Assembly (NCBI RefSeq): GCF_900184945.1
Contig: NZ_FXYF01000012.1
Location: 62,001 to 126,000, forward strand
Source: Antarctobacter aquimaris
GTDB taxonomy: Bacteria; Pseudomonadota; Alphaproteobacteria; Rhodobacterales; Rhodobacteraceae
DNA: 64,000 nt
Direction: 5' to 3'
Positions within the stretch are counted from its first letter, which is position 1; every line of letters starts with the position of its first letter. The position numbers and the translations under genes were made by a program. Shown here piece after piece: positions 52,170-61,062 of this stretch. A model generated the notes under the pieces. That model saw nothing but the letters and a program-made list of their open reading frames with translations. It did not search any database and was not told where the DNA came from.

Positions 52170-54017
52170 TCAGACGGCGAGACGCTCCATGGTCTCGTTG
52201 GTCGGCACGCCTTCCGGTGTCCAGCCGCGCAGCTCGTAGTATTCCGGCAGCATCTTGTCGACGCCGGAGACCAGACCCGCGGCCGGGCCGGTCTTGGCCG
52301 CGTCCTTCATCAGGCGTTCGGGCAGACGGTCGTCCGCCGCGGTAAAGCCCGCCCTGTTGTTGAAGATACGCTCCATGTTCCAGATGCGCTCGCCCACTTC
52401 CATCATCTTTTCCGGAGTCCAGTTGCCCGGGATGGCCGCGTCGACCTGCGGGGCGATGTCTTCCAGCGTCCAGGCGAAGGTGGTGAAAACGCACAGACCC
52501 GAGCTGTCCACCGCCGCCGTGGCGTCCTGGAAGGCCTTGACCAGCCCGGCCTTGCCGTCCGTGGCCAGCGGGTCGGTCTTTTCCGGGATCCCGAGGATCT
52601 CCGACGACACGGTGTAGGACCGCAGGTGGCAGGCGCCCCGGTTCGAGGTGGCATAGGTCAGGCCCATGCCCTGGATGCCGCGCGGATCGTAGGCCGGGAA
52701 TTCCTGGCCCTTCACCGTCATCGACAGCTCCGGCTTGCCGTACTTGGCGGTCAGGCGGGCGGAACCGAGGCCCAGTTCCTTGCCAAAGCCCTCTGCCTTG
52801 CCGGTCAGTTCGACCGCCTTGGTCAGCGCTTCGGCCGAGCCGAACTTGAGCTCCAGTCCGCCGGTGATCTCGGAGTTGATCACGCCGGTTTCATACAACT
52901 CCATTGCCGCGCCCAAGGTCGCCCCGAAGGAAATCGGGTCGATGCCCTGCTCGTTGCAGATGAAATTGGCGTAGGTCAGCGCCTCGAGGTCCTTGATGCC
53001 GGTGGCGCTGCCCAGGGCCCAGGCGGCTTCGTATTCCAGACCGCCGGAAGCGTGCCAGTACTCGGGCTTGTTGATCACCGTGTAGTGGTTTTCGTCGATC
53101 TTCGAGATCCGGCCGCAGGCAATGGTGCAACCAAAGCAGGCCTGGTTGGTCAGCAGGTTCGGCTGGCCGTCGCTCTTGCGCGGCTCGGCCATGGCTTCGG
53201 CGGAAATCTCCGACGCGCTTTCGAACTGCACGTCGCGGCTGTTGCGGGTCGGCATAGCGCCGGCCTCGTTGATGACGTTCATCAGGACCTGGGTGCCGTA
53301 GGTCGGCAGGCCCGCCCCGGTAACGGCGTTGTCCTTCAGAACCTTCTTGCCGGCCGCGGTGGCCGCCATGAAGGCCTTGAAGTCCTTGACCTTGACGCCG
53401 CCAGTGCCACGAATGGCCATGGCCTTGAGGTTCTTCGACCCCATCACCGCGCCCACGCCCGAGCGTCCTGCGGCCCGGTGCAGGTCGTTCACGATGCAGG
53501 AGTAGAGCACCTGCTTTTCACCGGCCACGCCGATGGCCGAGACGTGGATCATCTCGTCCTGGTGGCGGGCCTTGATCCACTTGTCGGTAGCCCAGACCGA
53601 AGTGCCCCAGATCTCGCTCGCATCGCGCAGCTGGACGTCGTCGTCGAAGATGGTCAGGTAGACCGGCTTCGGCGAGGCGCCCTCGATGATGACCATGTCC
53701 CAGCCGGCGAACTTCATCTCGGCGCCGATGTAGCCGCCCGAGTTGGAGCAGGCGATGGCGCCGGTCAGCGGTCCCTTGGTGATGACCGAGTAGCGTCCGC
53801 CGGTCGACGCGCAGGTGCCGGTCAGCGGCCCCGTGGCGAAGATCAGCTTGTTGTCGGGCCCCAGCGGATCGGTCTTGGGGTCCATTTCCTCGATCAGGTA
53901 TTTCGAGGCGAGTCCGCGCTGACCAAGGTACTTGTCAGCCCACTCCATGTTCAGCGGTTCAGTCTTGACCGTTCCGGCGGTCAGGTTGATCCGGAGTATC
54001 TTTCCAGTCCAGCTCAT
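52170..54017 (-). CDS. Tungsten-dependent aldehyde:ferredoxin oxidoreductase, catalytic subunit (AorB-like)
   Basis: 615 residues, full length. It oxidises aldehydes to acids using a bis-tungstopterin. The [4Fe-4S] ligands are Cys294, Cys297 and Cys301 (ACFGCTIAC) and Cys509, matching Pyrococcus AOR in spacing. The N-terminal SWTGKILRINLTAGTV, RHLAAGRSGVGAVMGSKNLKA-like block and DPRGIQGMGLTYATSNRGACH are pterin-binding regions. Operon order ferredoxin-catalytic-flavin-MoaD agrees with the bacterial AorABC type. Substrate range unknown. Confidence 0.93.
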   Translation of the reverse strand: MSWTGKILRINLTAGTVKTEPLNMEWADKYLGQRGLASKYLIEEMDPKTDPLGPDNKLIFATGPLTGTCASTGGRYSVITKGPLTGAIACSNSGGYIGAEMKFAGWDMVIIEGASPKPVYLTIFDDDVQLRDASEIWGTSVWATDKWIKARHQDEMIHVSAIGVAGEKQVLYSCIVNDLHRAAGRSGVGAVMGSKNLKAMAIRGTGGVKVKDFKAFMAATAAGKKVLKDNAVTGAGLPTYGTQVLMNVINEAGAMPTRNSRDVQFESASEISAEAMAEPRKSDGQPNLLTNQACFGCTIACGRISKIDENHYTVINKPEYWHASGGLEYEAAWALGSATGIKDLEALTYANFICNEQGIDPISFGATLGAAMELYETGVINSEITGGLELKFGSAEALTKAVELTGKAEGFGKELGLGSARLTAKYGKPELSMTVKGQEFPAYDPRGIQGMGLTYATSNRGACHLRSYTVSSEILGIPEKTDPLATDGKAGLVKAFQDATAAVDSSGLCVFTTFAWTLEDIAPQVDAAIPGNWTPEKMMEVGERIWNMERIFNNRAGFTAADDRLPERLMKDAAKTGPAAGLVSGVDKMLPEYYELRGWTPEGVPTNETMERLAV

Positions 54018-54109
54018 CTAAAGAGTCTCCCGTGAATGTCTTTGCGCAGCCCGTTCCTGGCGCGCAGATGCTGTCCAACGACATCCGGCCCGCAGGCCGG
54101 ACAAGAAGA

Positions 54110-54601
54110 TCACGCCGGGACGTTCGGTCCCGAGGACTCGGTCCCGGAGGCGGTCTTGGTCGCCCAGAGCTTCATCTTGTCGAAGCCGGTCTGTTCCATG
54201 TCCCGGAAGGTGATCGCATCCGTCGGGCAGGCATCGGCGCAGGCCGGGTTGCCGCCGCAGAGGTCACACTTGACCACCTTGCCGGTGGACGCGTTGTAGT
54301 TGATCGTGCCGAAGGGGCAGGCGATGGTGCAGACCTTGCAGCCGACGCAGAGATTGTCATGCACCACCTTGACGCCCAGCTTGTCGGTCGTGATCGCGTT
54401 CACCGGGCAGGCCTGCTGGCACCAGGCTTCGTCGCACTGGGTGCAGGTATACGGCACGAAACGTGCGTCCTCGTGGAAGTCGAAAACCCGGATCCGGGAT
54501 TTCGAAGGATTGAAGACACCTTCATTCTCGTAGCTGCAGGCCATCTCGCACTGCTTGCAGCCGGTACACTTCCCTGGATCAATCACCAGCGACTTCAACA
54601 T
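54110..54601 (-). CDS. Four-cluster ferredoxin subunit of AOR (AorA-like)
   Basis: 163 residues with sixteen cysteines in four groups (CTGCKQCEMAC, CTQCDEAWCQQAC, CVGCKVCTIAC, CDLCGGNPACADAC), enough for four [4Fe-4S] clusters. It forms the electron-transfer wire between the tungsten subunit and the flavoprotein. First gene of the AOR operon, 92 bases upstream of the catalytic gene. The last 30 residues are a non-cysteine tail. The 264-base upstream gap holds the small palindrome TAGGC-GAA-GCCTA at 54656-54668 and must contain the promoter. Confidence 0.92.
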   Translation of the reverse strand: MLKSLVIDPGKCTGCKQCEMACSYENEGVFNPSKSRIRVFDFHEDARFVPYTCTQCDEAWCQQACPVNAITTDKLGVKVVHDNLCVGCKVCTIACPFGTINYNASTGKVVKCDLCGGNPACADACPTDAITFRDMEQTGFDKMKLWATKTASGTESSGPNVPA

Positions 54602-54865
54602 AAGGTGTCCTCCCTTGGCTTTCTCGGCGGCCTCGCCATCGAGAGCCGTCTTTCATAGGCGAAGCCTAGCGCAACAGTGTTTTCGTAATCAACTACGACT
54701 AAGATGGGATACCCACCTGTTTTCTCGCCCGCGAATCTGGGGCTTGCGCCGCGGCACGGACCGATCGGCACACGACAGGCCAGGGATTTTCCTCCGGTCT
54801 GACCCATGTCAATGTCCCGCCCGCCGGAATGGACAGACTGCGCCTGACCCCGGGGGAGAAGACAT

Positions 54866-56437
54866 ATGGTTTTCAAGGGCTACACGAAGATCGAGCGCGC
54901 GACCAACCTGAGCCGCTCCGAGGTCGGACGGCTGGGGACGGCGCTGCTGTTCGTGATCGGCGTGATGATCTTCACCGGTGCGCGGTACGCGGACGTCGAA
55001 CAGGCCTACCTGCTGGTCGCGGCGGCGGTCATCGGGGCCTACATGGCGATGAACATCGGCGCCAACGACGTGGCCAACAACGTCGGCCCGGCGGTCGGAT
55101 CTTTTGCCCTGTCGCTGACCGGTGCCATCGTCATCGCGGCGGTGTTCGAGGCCGGCGGCGCGATCATCGCCGGGGGCGACGTGGTCAAGACCGTCAAGAA
55201 CGGCATCGTCGATCCGGCCGATCTGGGCACCTCGGACCAGTATGTCTGGGTGATGATGGGCGCGCTGCTGGGGGCGGCGATCTGGCTGAACGGGGCTACC
55301 TGGGTCGGCGCGCCGGTGTCGACCACCCATTCCATCGTCGGCGGGGTGATGGGCGCCAGCATCGCCGCCGCCGGATGGGACGTGGTCAACTGGGGGTCGG
55401 TCGGCAGCATCGCGCTCAGCTGGGTGGTCTCGCCGGTTGTCGGCGGGCTGATCGCGGCGGGCCTGCTCATGGTGCTCAAGCGGCTGGTGTTCTTCCGCGA
55501 CGATCCCCTGATCGCGGCCGAGGCTGTCGTGCCGGTGATGATCGGCCTCATGGGATGGGCGTTTACCACCTACCTCGCGCTCAAGGGCGTCAAGCACCTG
55601 ATCTCGGTTTCTTTCCCGGCGGCCATGCTGGCGGGCGCGGGGGTCGGCGTGGGCGTCTTTCTCCTGATCCGCCCGATGATCCGCCGCGCCCAGCCCAGGC
55701 TGTCGCGTGACCGTGAGGGCGTGAACAAGCTGTTTACCATCCCGCTGATCTTTGCCGCCGCCCTGCTGAGCTTTGCCCACGGGGCCAACGACGTGGCCAA
55801 CGCGGTGGGACCGCTGGCCGGGGTCGTCGATGTGCTGTCGGCGGGCGAGGGGGGCGGTATCGTCGCCATCCCGCTCTGGGTGTTGTGCATCGGCGCGCTG
55901 GGCATCTCGGTCGGGCTTGCGCTGTTCGGGCCGAAACTGATCCGCACGGTGGGATCGGAGATCACCGAACTGGACCGCGCCCGCGCCTTCTGCATCGCGC
56001 TGTCCGCCGCGATCACGGTCATCGTCGCAAGCCAACTGGGCATGCCGATCAGTTCGACCCATGTCGCGCTGGGCGCAGTCTTTGGCGTCGGTTTCCTGCG
56101 CGAATGGCTGGACCAGCGGATCGGCACGGTGGCCGAGTCGGTGCTGGCCCGTCACCATGGCGAGCCCGACTATGCCGAGGTCGAGGCGGTGTTATGGGAC
56201 TTCCGCAACGCGCCGATGGACGAAAAGCAGCGCATCCTCCAGGCACTCAAGGCCATGGGCCCGGAGGCGGTCATCGACGCCGCCCAGCGCAAGGAACTGA
56301 AGCGCGCGCTCAAGCGCGAACTGGTCAGCCGCAGTTTGCTGCTCAAGATCGTGTCGGCGTGGATCATCACGCTGCCGGTCTCGGGGGTTCTGGCGGCGCT
56401 GTTCTACTTCGTGCTGCGCGGGATGCTGTTGCCTTGA
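54866..56437 (+). CDS. Inorganic phosphate permease, PiT family
   Basis: 523 residues with about ten membrane helices. Two copies of the PiT signature, GANDVANNVGP (near residue 65) and GANDVANAVGP (near 310), mark the inverted duplicated transport units. A long cytosolic tail (about 440-500, EPDYAEVEAVLWDFRNAPMDEKQRILQAL) precedes a last helix. Start ATG 54866 has GGGGGAGAAGA before it. Leads a phosphate-handling group. Confidence 0.92.
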   Translation: MVFKGYTKIERATNLSRSEVGRLGTALLFVIGVMIFTGARYADVEQAYLLVAAAVIGAYMAMNIGANDVANNVGPAVGSFALSLTGAIVIAAVFEAGGAIIAGGDVVKTVKNGIVDPADLGTSDQYVWVMMGALLGAAIWLNGATWVGAPVSTTHSIVGGVMGASIAAAGWDVVNWGSVGSIALSWVVSPVVGGLIAAGLLMVLKRLVFFRDDPLIAAEAVVPVMIGLMGWAFTTYLALKGVKHLISVSFPAAMLAGAGVGVGVFLLIRPMIRRAQPRLSRDREGVNKLFTIPLIFAAALLSFAHGANDVANAVGPLAGVVDVLSAGEGGGIVAIPLWVLCIGALGISVGLALFGPKLIRTVGSEITELDRARAFCIALSAAITVIVASQLGMPISSTHVALGAVFGVGFLREWLDQRIGTVAESVLARHHGEPDYAEVEAVLWDFRNAPMDEKQRILQALKAMGPEAVIDAAQRKELKRALKRELVSRSLLLKIVSAWIITLPVSGVLAALFYFVLRGMLLP

Positions 56438-56450
56438 AAGCCTTGCGAGG

Positions 56451-58283
56451 ATGAGAAAATACACTCTCCCGGTCGCGGTCGCCGCGATGCTGCTGGCGTT
56501 CTGGTACAGCCCGGACGCGCAGGAGATCCTTGCCGGGGTCGCAATCTTCCTGTTCGGGATGCTGATGCTGGAGGACGGCTTTCGCCTGTTCGGCGGCGGC
56601 CGCCTGGAAAGCCTGCTGGAAAAGGCCACGCGGTCGACGCCCCGCGCGCTGGCCTTCGGCATCGTGTCGACGACGCTGCTGCAATCCAGTTCGCTGGTGT
56701 CGGTCATCACCATCTCGTTTCTCAGCGCGGGGCTGATCTCGCTGATCGGCGGTGTCGGCATCGTCTTCGGCGCCAACATCGGCACCACCACCGGGGCCTG
56801 GCTGGTGGCGGGGCTGGGGCTGAAGGTCAACATCGCGGCCTATGCCATGCCGATGATCGCGCTCAGCGTGTTGCTGGTCTTTCAGAAACCCAAGGGCCTG
56901 CGCGGCGTCGGCTATGCGCTGGCCGGGCTGGGGTTCCTGTTCCTCGGCATCCACCACATGAAGGAGGGGTTCGAGGCGTTCCGCGAGCAGATCGACCTGG
57001 CGCGCTTTGCCCTGTCGGGGCTGCTGGGGCTGGTCGTCTATACCCTGATCGGCACCGCCGCGACCGTGGTGATGCAATCCAGCCATGCGACCATGGTTCT
57101 GGTCATCACCGCGCTGGCAGCCGGACAGGTGACCTACGACAACGCGCTGGCGCTGGCGATCGGCGCCAACATCGGCACGACAATCACCGCGATCCTCGGC
57201 GCGCTCAGCGCCAACGTGCAGGGCAAGCGGCTGGCGCTGGCGCACCTGGTGTTCAACCTGACGACGGCGGCGGTGGCGCTGTTCGCGATCTCGCCACTGC
57301 GCGACGCGGTGGACTGGATCAGCGGGCACGTCGGCATCGCGCCGGACGACTACGCGCTCAAGCTGGCGGTGTTCCACACGATCTTCAACGTGCTGGGGGT
57401 GCTGCTGATGCTGCCATTGCTGCGGCGGCTGGTGGCTTTCCTGCAACGCCGGATCGTCGAGCGTGCCGCCGACGTCAGCCAGCCGCGCTATCTGAACGAG
57501 GCGGTCGACGCTTTCCCCGAGACGCTGGAAAGCGCGCTGCGCAAGGAGGTCCGCCACCTCTACGACAATGCCACCGAGGTGATCTTTCACGGTCTCAACC
57601 TGCACCGCAACGACATCTTCGCCAGCGGCAATATCGCCGAGACGGTGCGCAAGAGCCGCCGTGCCATCGAACTGGACATTGACCAGCGGTATGAAACCCG
57701 GGTCAAGACTTTGTACGCGGCGATCATCGACTTCACCACCCGCGCCGGGGACAAGAGCCTGGCGCCCGAGATGGCCGACCGGGTCTATGCGCTGCGCGAC
57801 GTGGCCACCGGCATCGTCAAGGCAGTGAAATCGGTCAAGCACCTGCGCAAGAACGTGGTGCGCTACACCACCCGTCCGCAGGGGGCCGTGACCGACCTCT
57901 ACGACGGGCTGCGGACCGAGATGGCGCGCGTCGTCGTCGAGATCCGCAACCTGGGCGCCGCCAGGCCCGAGGACCGCAGCGTGCTGACGCTGGACCAGGA
58001 ACGCGCCGAGATTGCCGAGGCCTCCCGGACCGCCACCCGGCGGGTCGAGGAACTGATCCGCGCAGGCCGCATCACCGCCGCCGCCGCGACCTCGTTTCTC
58101 AACGATTCCGCCTATGCCTACGGCGCGATGCGTGACCTGATCGAGGCCGCCCGGGCCTACTACATCGAACGAGACAGCGCCGTGGCCGAGGTGGAACGGC
58201 TGCTTCAGATGGACGAGGATGACCTTGAACAGCGGCGCGCACGGCCGGGTGGCGCACCACCTGCACCGGAAGTGTTACATTAG
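56451..58283 (+). CDS. Na+/phosphate cotransporter with C-terminal PhoU-like domain
   Basis: 610 residues. The NptA/SLC34 repeat motifs are QSSSLVSV (near 80) and QSSHATMV (near 205), each with a GANIGTT partner (about 105 and 235). After the membrane part (about 1-330) a helical PhoU-like cytosolic region (350-600) ends in an acidic coiled stretch. Starts 13 bases after the PiT gene, so two phosphate systems of different affinity share one transcript. Confidence 0.91.
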   Translation: MRKYTLPVAVAAMLLAFWYSPDAQEILAGVAIFLFGMLMLEDGFRLFGGGRLESLLEKATRSTPRALAFGIVSTTLLQSSSLVSVITISFLSAGLISLIGGVGIVFGANIGTTTGAWLVAGLGLKVNIAAYAMPMIALSVLLVFQKPKGLRGVGYALAGLGFLFLGIHHMKEGFEAFREQIDLARFALSGLLGLVVYTLIGTAATVVMQSSHATMVLVITALAAGQVTYDNALALAIGANIGTTITAILGALSANVQGKRLALAHLVFNLTTAAVALFAISPLRDAVDWISGHVGIAPDDYALKLAVFHTIFNVLGVLLMLPLLRRLVAFLQRRIVERAADVSQPRYLNEAVDAFPETLESALRKEVRHLYDNATEVIFHGLNLHRNDIFASGNIAETVRKSRRAIELDIDQRYETRVKTLYAAIIDFTTRAGDKSLAPEMADRVYALRDVATGIVKAVKSVKHLRKNVVRYTTRPQGAVTDLYDGLRTEMARVVVEIRNLGAARPEDRSVLTLDQERAEIAEASRTATRRVEELIRAGRITAAAATSFLNDSAYAYGAMRDLIEAARAYYIERDSAVAEVERLLQMDEDDLEQRRARPGGAPPAPEVLH

Positions 58284-58327
58284 GGGTCTATGATGGTGGC
58301 GGTCGGGTCAGGGATGGAGGTGTTCGC

Positions 58328-58576
58328 ATGGGGTTGAAGAAACTGGCTGCCAAGTTGGCGGACTACCGCGCCCGGCTCGAAGGCGGCAAGGCGAGCGAGA
58401 TCAAGCCTGACCATGTCCGCAAGGTGCTGGAAAAGCTGCGCCGCAAGCAGGCCGACCTGGAAGCCAAGATGGAAAAGGCGGATGGCGACGAGGACCGCGA
58501 GCGGCTGACACGCAAGCTGGAGGTCGCGCAGCAACAGATCCGACACGCCGAATGGCTGCTGGAGAACATCCCCTGA
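58328..58576 (+). CDS. Small charged coiled-coil protein
   Basis: 82 residues, not recognised. Nearly all helical with heptad-like Lys/Glu/Leu pattern (VRKVLEKLRRKQADLEAKMEKADGDEDRERL), no cysteine, no signal peptide. The start has GGAGG at 58316. It lies 44 bases after the Na/Pi gene and is followed by a hairpin, so it is likely the last gene of the phosphate operon. Confidence 0.65.
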   Translation: MGLKKLAAKLADYRARLEGGKASEIKPDHVRKVLEKLRRKQADLEAKMEKADGDEDRERLTRKLEVAQQQIRHAEWLLENIP

Positions 58577-58595
58577 GCCACCCGGCAGGGGTGGC
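58577..58595 (+). terminator. Hairpin between convergent genes
   Basis: GCCACCC (58577-58583) pairs with GGGTGGC (58589-58595) around a 5-base loop, right after the small gene's stop and before the convergent PPK2 stop. No U-run, so termination strength is uncertain. Confidence 0.45.
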
Positions 58596-58606
58596 CGAAA
58601 GGGTGG

Positions 58607-59422
58607 CTAGAGCAGGTCCCGGTGCGCCTCGGGAACAAAGCGTTGCGCCTGCATCGGCGGGCGGTCGTAGTCCGGCCGGGGCGGGCGTGCGCCCATGTCG
58701 ATGGGATGCGGCGCCACCTCTTTGTAGGGGATCAGCGACAGCAGGTGGCTGATGCAGTTCAGCCGCGCGTGTTTCTTGACGTCGGAGGCGACGACATGCC
58801 AGGGCGACTCGTCGGTGTCGGTTTGGGCGAACATCTCGTCCTTGGCGCGCGAGTAATCGACCCAGCGCTTGCGGCTTTCCAGGTCCATGGGGCTGAGTTT
58901 CCAGCGTTTCGTCGGGTCGTTCAGGCGTTTCTGGAATCGGCGTTCCTGTTCTTCGTCGCTGACCGAGAACCAGTATTTGATCAGCTGGATGCCGGACCTT
59001 TGCAGCATGCGTTCGAACTCGGGGCAGCTGCGCAGGAATTCGCGGTACTCGTCTTCGGTGCAAAAGCCCATGACCCGTTCGACGCCGGCGCGGTTGTACC
59101 AGGAGCGGTCGAACAGCACGATTTCCCCGGCGGCGGGCAGGTGGGCGACGTAGCGCTGGAAATACCACTGGGTGCGTTCGCGGTCCGTCGGGGCGGGCAG
59201 GGCGGTGATGCGGCAGTGGCGCGGGTTGAGCGGTGCGGCGATGCGCTTGATCGTGCCACCCTTGCCGGCGGCGTCGCGCCCTTCGAACAGCACGACAACC
59301 CGGTGGCCGCTGGCCTTGATCCATTCCTGCAACCGCACCAGTTCGATGTGCAGCCGCGCCATCTGGCTTTCGTAGGCCTTCCGGCCGACCTTGGGGCCTG
59401 CGTTGGCCGACTCATCGTTCAT
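58607..59422 (-). CDS. ppk2: Polyphosphate kinase 2
   Basis: 271 residues from ATG 59422 (GGAGGCATGGC before it). Walker A FEGRDAAGKGGTI, lid FQRYVAHLP, Walker B VLFDRSWYNRAGVERVMGF and WKLSPMDLESRKRW. A single PPK2 domain of class I-like length, which uses polyphosphate to make GTP/ATP from nucleoside diphosphates or the reverse. Next to two phosphate transporters, it fits phosphate storage. Confidence 0.93.
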   Translation of the reverse strand: MNDESANAGPKVGRKAYESQMARLHIELVRLQEWIKASGHRVVVLFEGRDAAGKGGTIKRIAAPLNPRHCRITALPAPTDRERTQWYFQRYVAHLPAAGEIVLFDRSWYNRAGVERVMGFCTEDEYREFLRSCPEFERMLQRSGIQLIKYWFSVSDEEQERRFQKRLNDPTKRWKLSPMDLESRKRWVDYSRAKDEMFAQTDTDESPWHVVASDVKKHARLNCISHLLSLIPYKEVAPHPIDMGARPPRPDYDRPPMQAQRFVPEAHRDLL

Positions 59423-59516
59423 GCCATGCCTCCTGTCGCCATGACACGTGAGGTCCGGCCCGGCACGCAAGGGAAATCTCGGAAAATCGCTGTCACGCAG
59501 GGGGGCGGCCTGCCGG

Positions 59517-60476
59517 TCAGAGGGTGTTGCGCGGCGAATCCGGTGGCGCGTCCAGCTGCCTTTCGGTCTCCGTGCGGATCGCGCGGATGGCCTCGGCGAG
59601 GTAGGCCGAAAACGCCTGTGTCAGGCGTGCCTGGCTGACGTAGGCCGGGGTCAGGATCGACACGCTGTTGGTGACGCGCGGGCGGAACCGCCGCATCGTC
59701 AGACCTGTCCCGCCACCGGCCTGTAAGAGGTAGCTGTAAGCCGTGATCATGTCGCAGACCATGTAGCAAAATCCTTCGGCCACGAATTGCAGGCCCGGCA
59801 GAAAGGTTCGCAGTTCCAGCCGCTTGTTGAAGGCGCAGTGCGCCGCGACAAAGGCCTCTTCGGTCTGGGTGGCGGTGGGGTGGTCGTCGAACAGGATGGC
59901 CATGGGGCGGCCGTCCAGGTCCTGGGGCGTGATCACGGATTTCGCCGCCAGCGGATCGTTCCGCCGCAGCACGCAGACGCATTCCAGGTCAAAATCGGTC
60001 TGGTCGATCGAGGCGCGGGCGGCGGGCGTCTCGGCAAAGCCGATGTCGAACTGCTGCGAGGCCACCATGTCCTCGATCACCGCCGAAGACCGCATGATCA
60101 GCGACAGGTCGACCTCGCGCTTGTCCGCCATGAACCCTGTCAGAAGGCGCGGCATGAACAGGCCCGAGGCAGCCGGGTGGCAGGCGATGCGCAGCTTGCC
60201 GGTCTGCAACGCGGCCATCCCGGCAAGTGCCTGTTTCGTGCGTTCCAGCCGGTCGAGGATCGCCTCGGCCTCTTCGAGGAAATAGCGCGCCTCCGGGGTC
60301 GGGGTCAGCTTGCCATGCTCGCGCAGGAACAGGGCAAAGCCCAGTTCCTGTTCCAGCGTGGCGATCATCGTGCTGACGGCGGGCTGCGTTCGGCCGACCG
60401 TCTTGGCCGCCTGCGAAATCGACCCGCTGCGCATCACTTCGCGGAAGACGGTCAGCTGGCGGAGGGACAAGTTCAT
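59517..60476 (-). CDS. LysR-family transcriptional regulator
   Basis: 319 residues from ATG 60476 (MNLSLRQLTVFREVMRSGSISQAAKTVGRTQPAVSTMIATLEQ is the winged helix at 1-60); an upstream in-frame ATG would add 11 atypical residues. The effector domain follows from about 90. Divergent from the TRAP transporter operon, which it most likely activates. Confidence 0.9.
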   Translation of the reverse strand: MNLSLRQLTVFREVMRSGSISQAAKTVGRTQPAVSTMIATLEQELGFALFLREHGKLTPTPEARYFLEEAEAILDRLERTKQALAGMAALQTGKLRIACHPAASGLFMPRLLTGFMADKREVDLSLIMRSSAVIEDMVASQQFDIGFAETPAARASIDQTDFDLECVCVLRRNDPLAAKSVITPQDLDGRPMAILFDDHPTATQTEEAFVAAHCAFNKRLELRTFLPGLQFVAEGFCYMVCDMITAYSYLLQAGGGTGLTMRRFRPRVTNSVSILTPAYVSQARLTQAFSAYLAEAIRAIRTETERQLDAPPDSPRNTL

Positions 60477-60513
60477 GGCGATCCATAAGTTCAGTTGATG
60501 GATATACAAGATT

Positions 60514-60526
60514 AATCAAATTGATT
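60514..60526. promoter_or_regulatory. LysR-type binding site candidate (AATCAA-A-TTGATT)
   Basis: Perfect 6-1-6 inverted repeat inside an AT-rich patch of the divergent 115-base gap. T-N11-A elements are usual for LysR sites, and T/A bases flank this dyad appropriately (TTAATC...GATTTTA). Confidence 0.55.
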
Positions 60527-60591
60527 TTATGCCCCGTGTCCAATGAAATGCGCCTCAGCCGACACCCGCAAGACGTCCGAGCGGAGGGACC

Positions 60592-61062
60592 ATGGACAGC
60601 TTTTCGAAATACCTGCTGACGGCGCTGATCGGCATTGTCGCCCTGGGTCAGTTCGTGCAGGTGATCACCCGTTACGTCCTTCAGGTCCCGGTCATGGGGC
60701 TGGAAGAGACGATGATGTACCCGACCCTCTGGCTGTACATCTTCGGCGCGGTGAACGCCTCGCGCGAAAACACGCATATCCGCGCCAACGTGCTGGAGAT
60801 CTTTCTCAAGACGCCGCGCGCCCACACGATCCTGGCCATCGTCGGCGAGGTCATCAGCCTGATCGTCGGGCTGTGGCTGTTGTCCTGGGCCTGGGATTTC
60901 ACCCGCTATTCGATCCGCACCTGGCGCGAAAGCCCGACCCTCTACATCCCGACCTTCTATGCCGACGTGGCCCTGGTGACCGGGCTGGCGCTGATGATGG
61001 TCTACACCCTCTGGCACCTCTGGACCCATGTGCGCAGCCTCTTGAAAGGGCAGGAAGCATGA
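60592..61062 (+). CDS. TRAP transporter small permease (DctQ type)
   Basis: 156 residues with four membrane helices. ITRYVLQVPVMGLEETMMYPTLWLYIFGA is the conserved DctQ block. AGCGGAGGGACC precedes the ATG. Stop overlaps the large permease start (ATGA). Confidence 0.9.
   Translation: MDSFSKYLLTALIGIVALGQFVQVITRYVLQVPVMGLEETMMYPTLWLYIFGAVNASRENTHIRANVLEIFLKTPRAHTILAIVGEVISLIVGLWLLSWAWDFTRYSIRTWRESPTLYIPTFYADVALVTGLALMMVYTLWHLWTHVRSLLKGQEA

Noticed and set aside
54602-54865. Pho box before the PiT gene or FNR box before the AOR operon.
   Set aside because: No CTGTCAT-type direct repeats and no TTGAT-N4-ATCAA dyad; only a weak TTGATT-like -35 on the minus strand.
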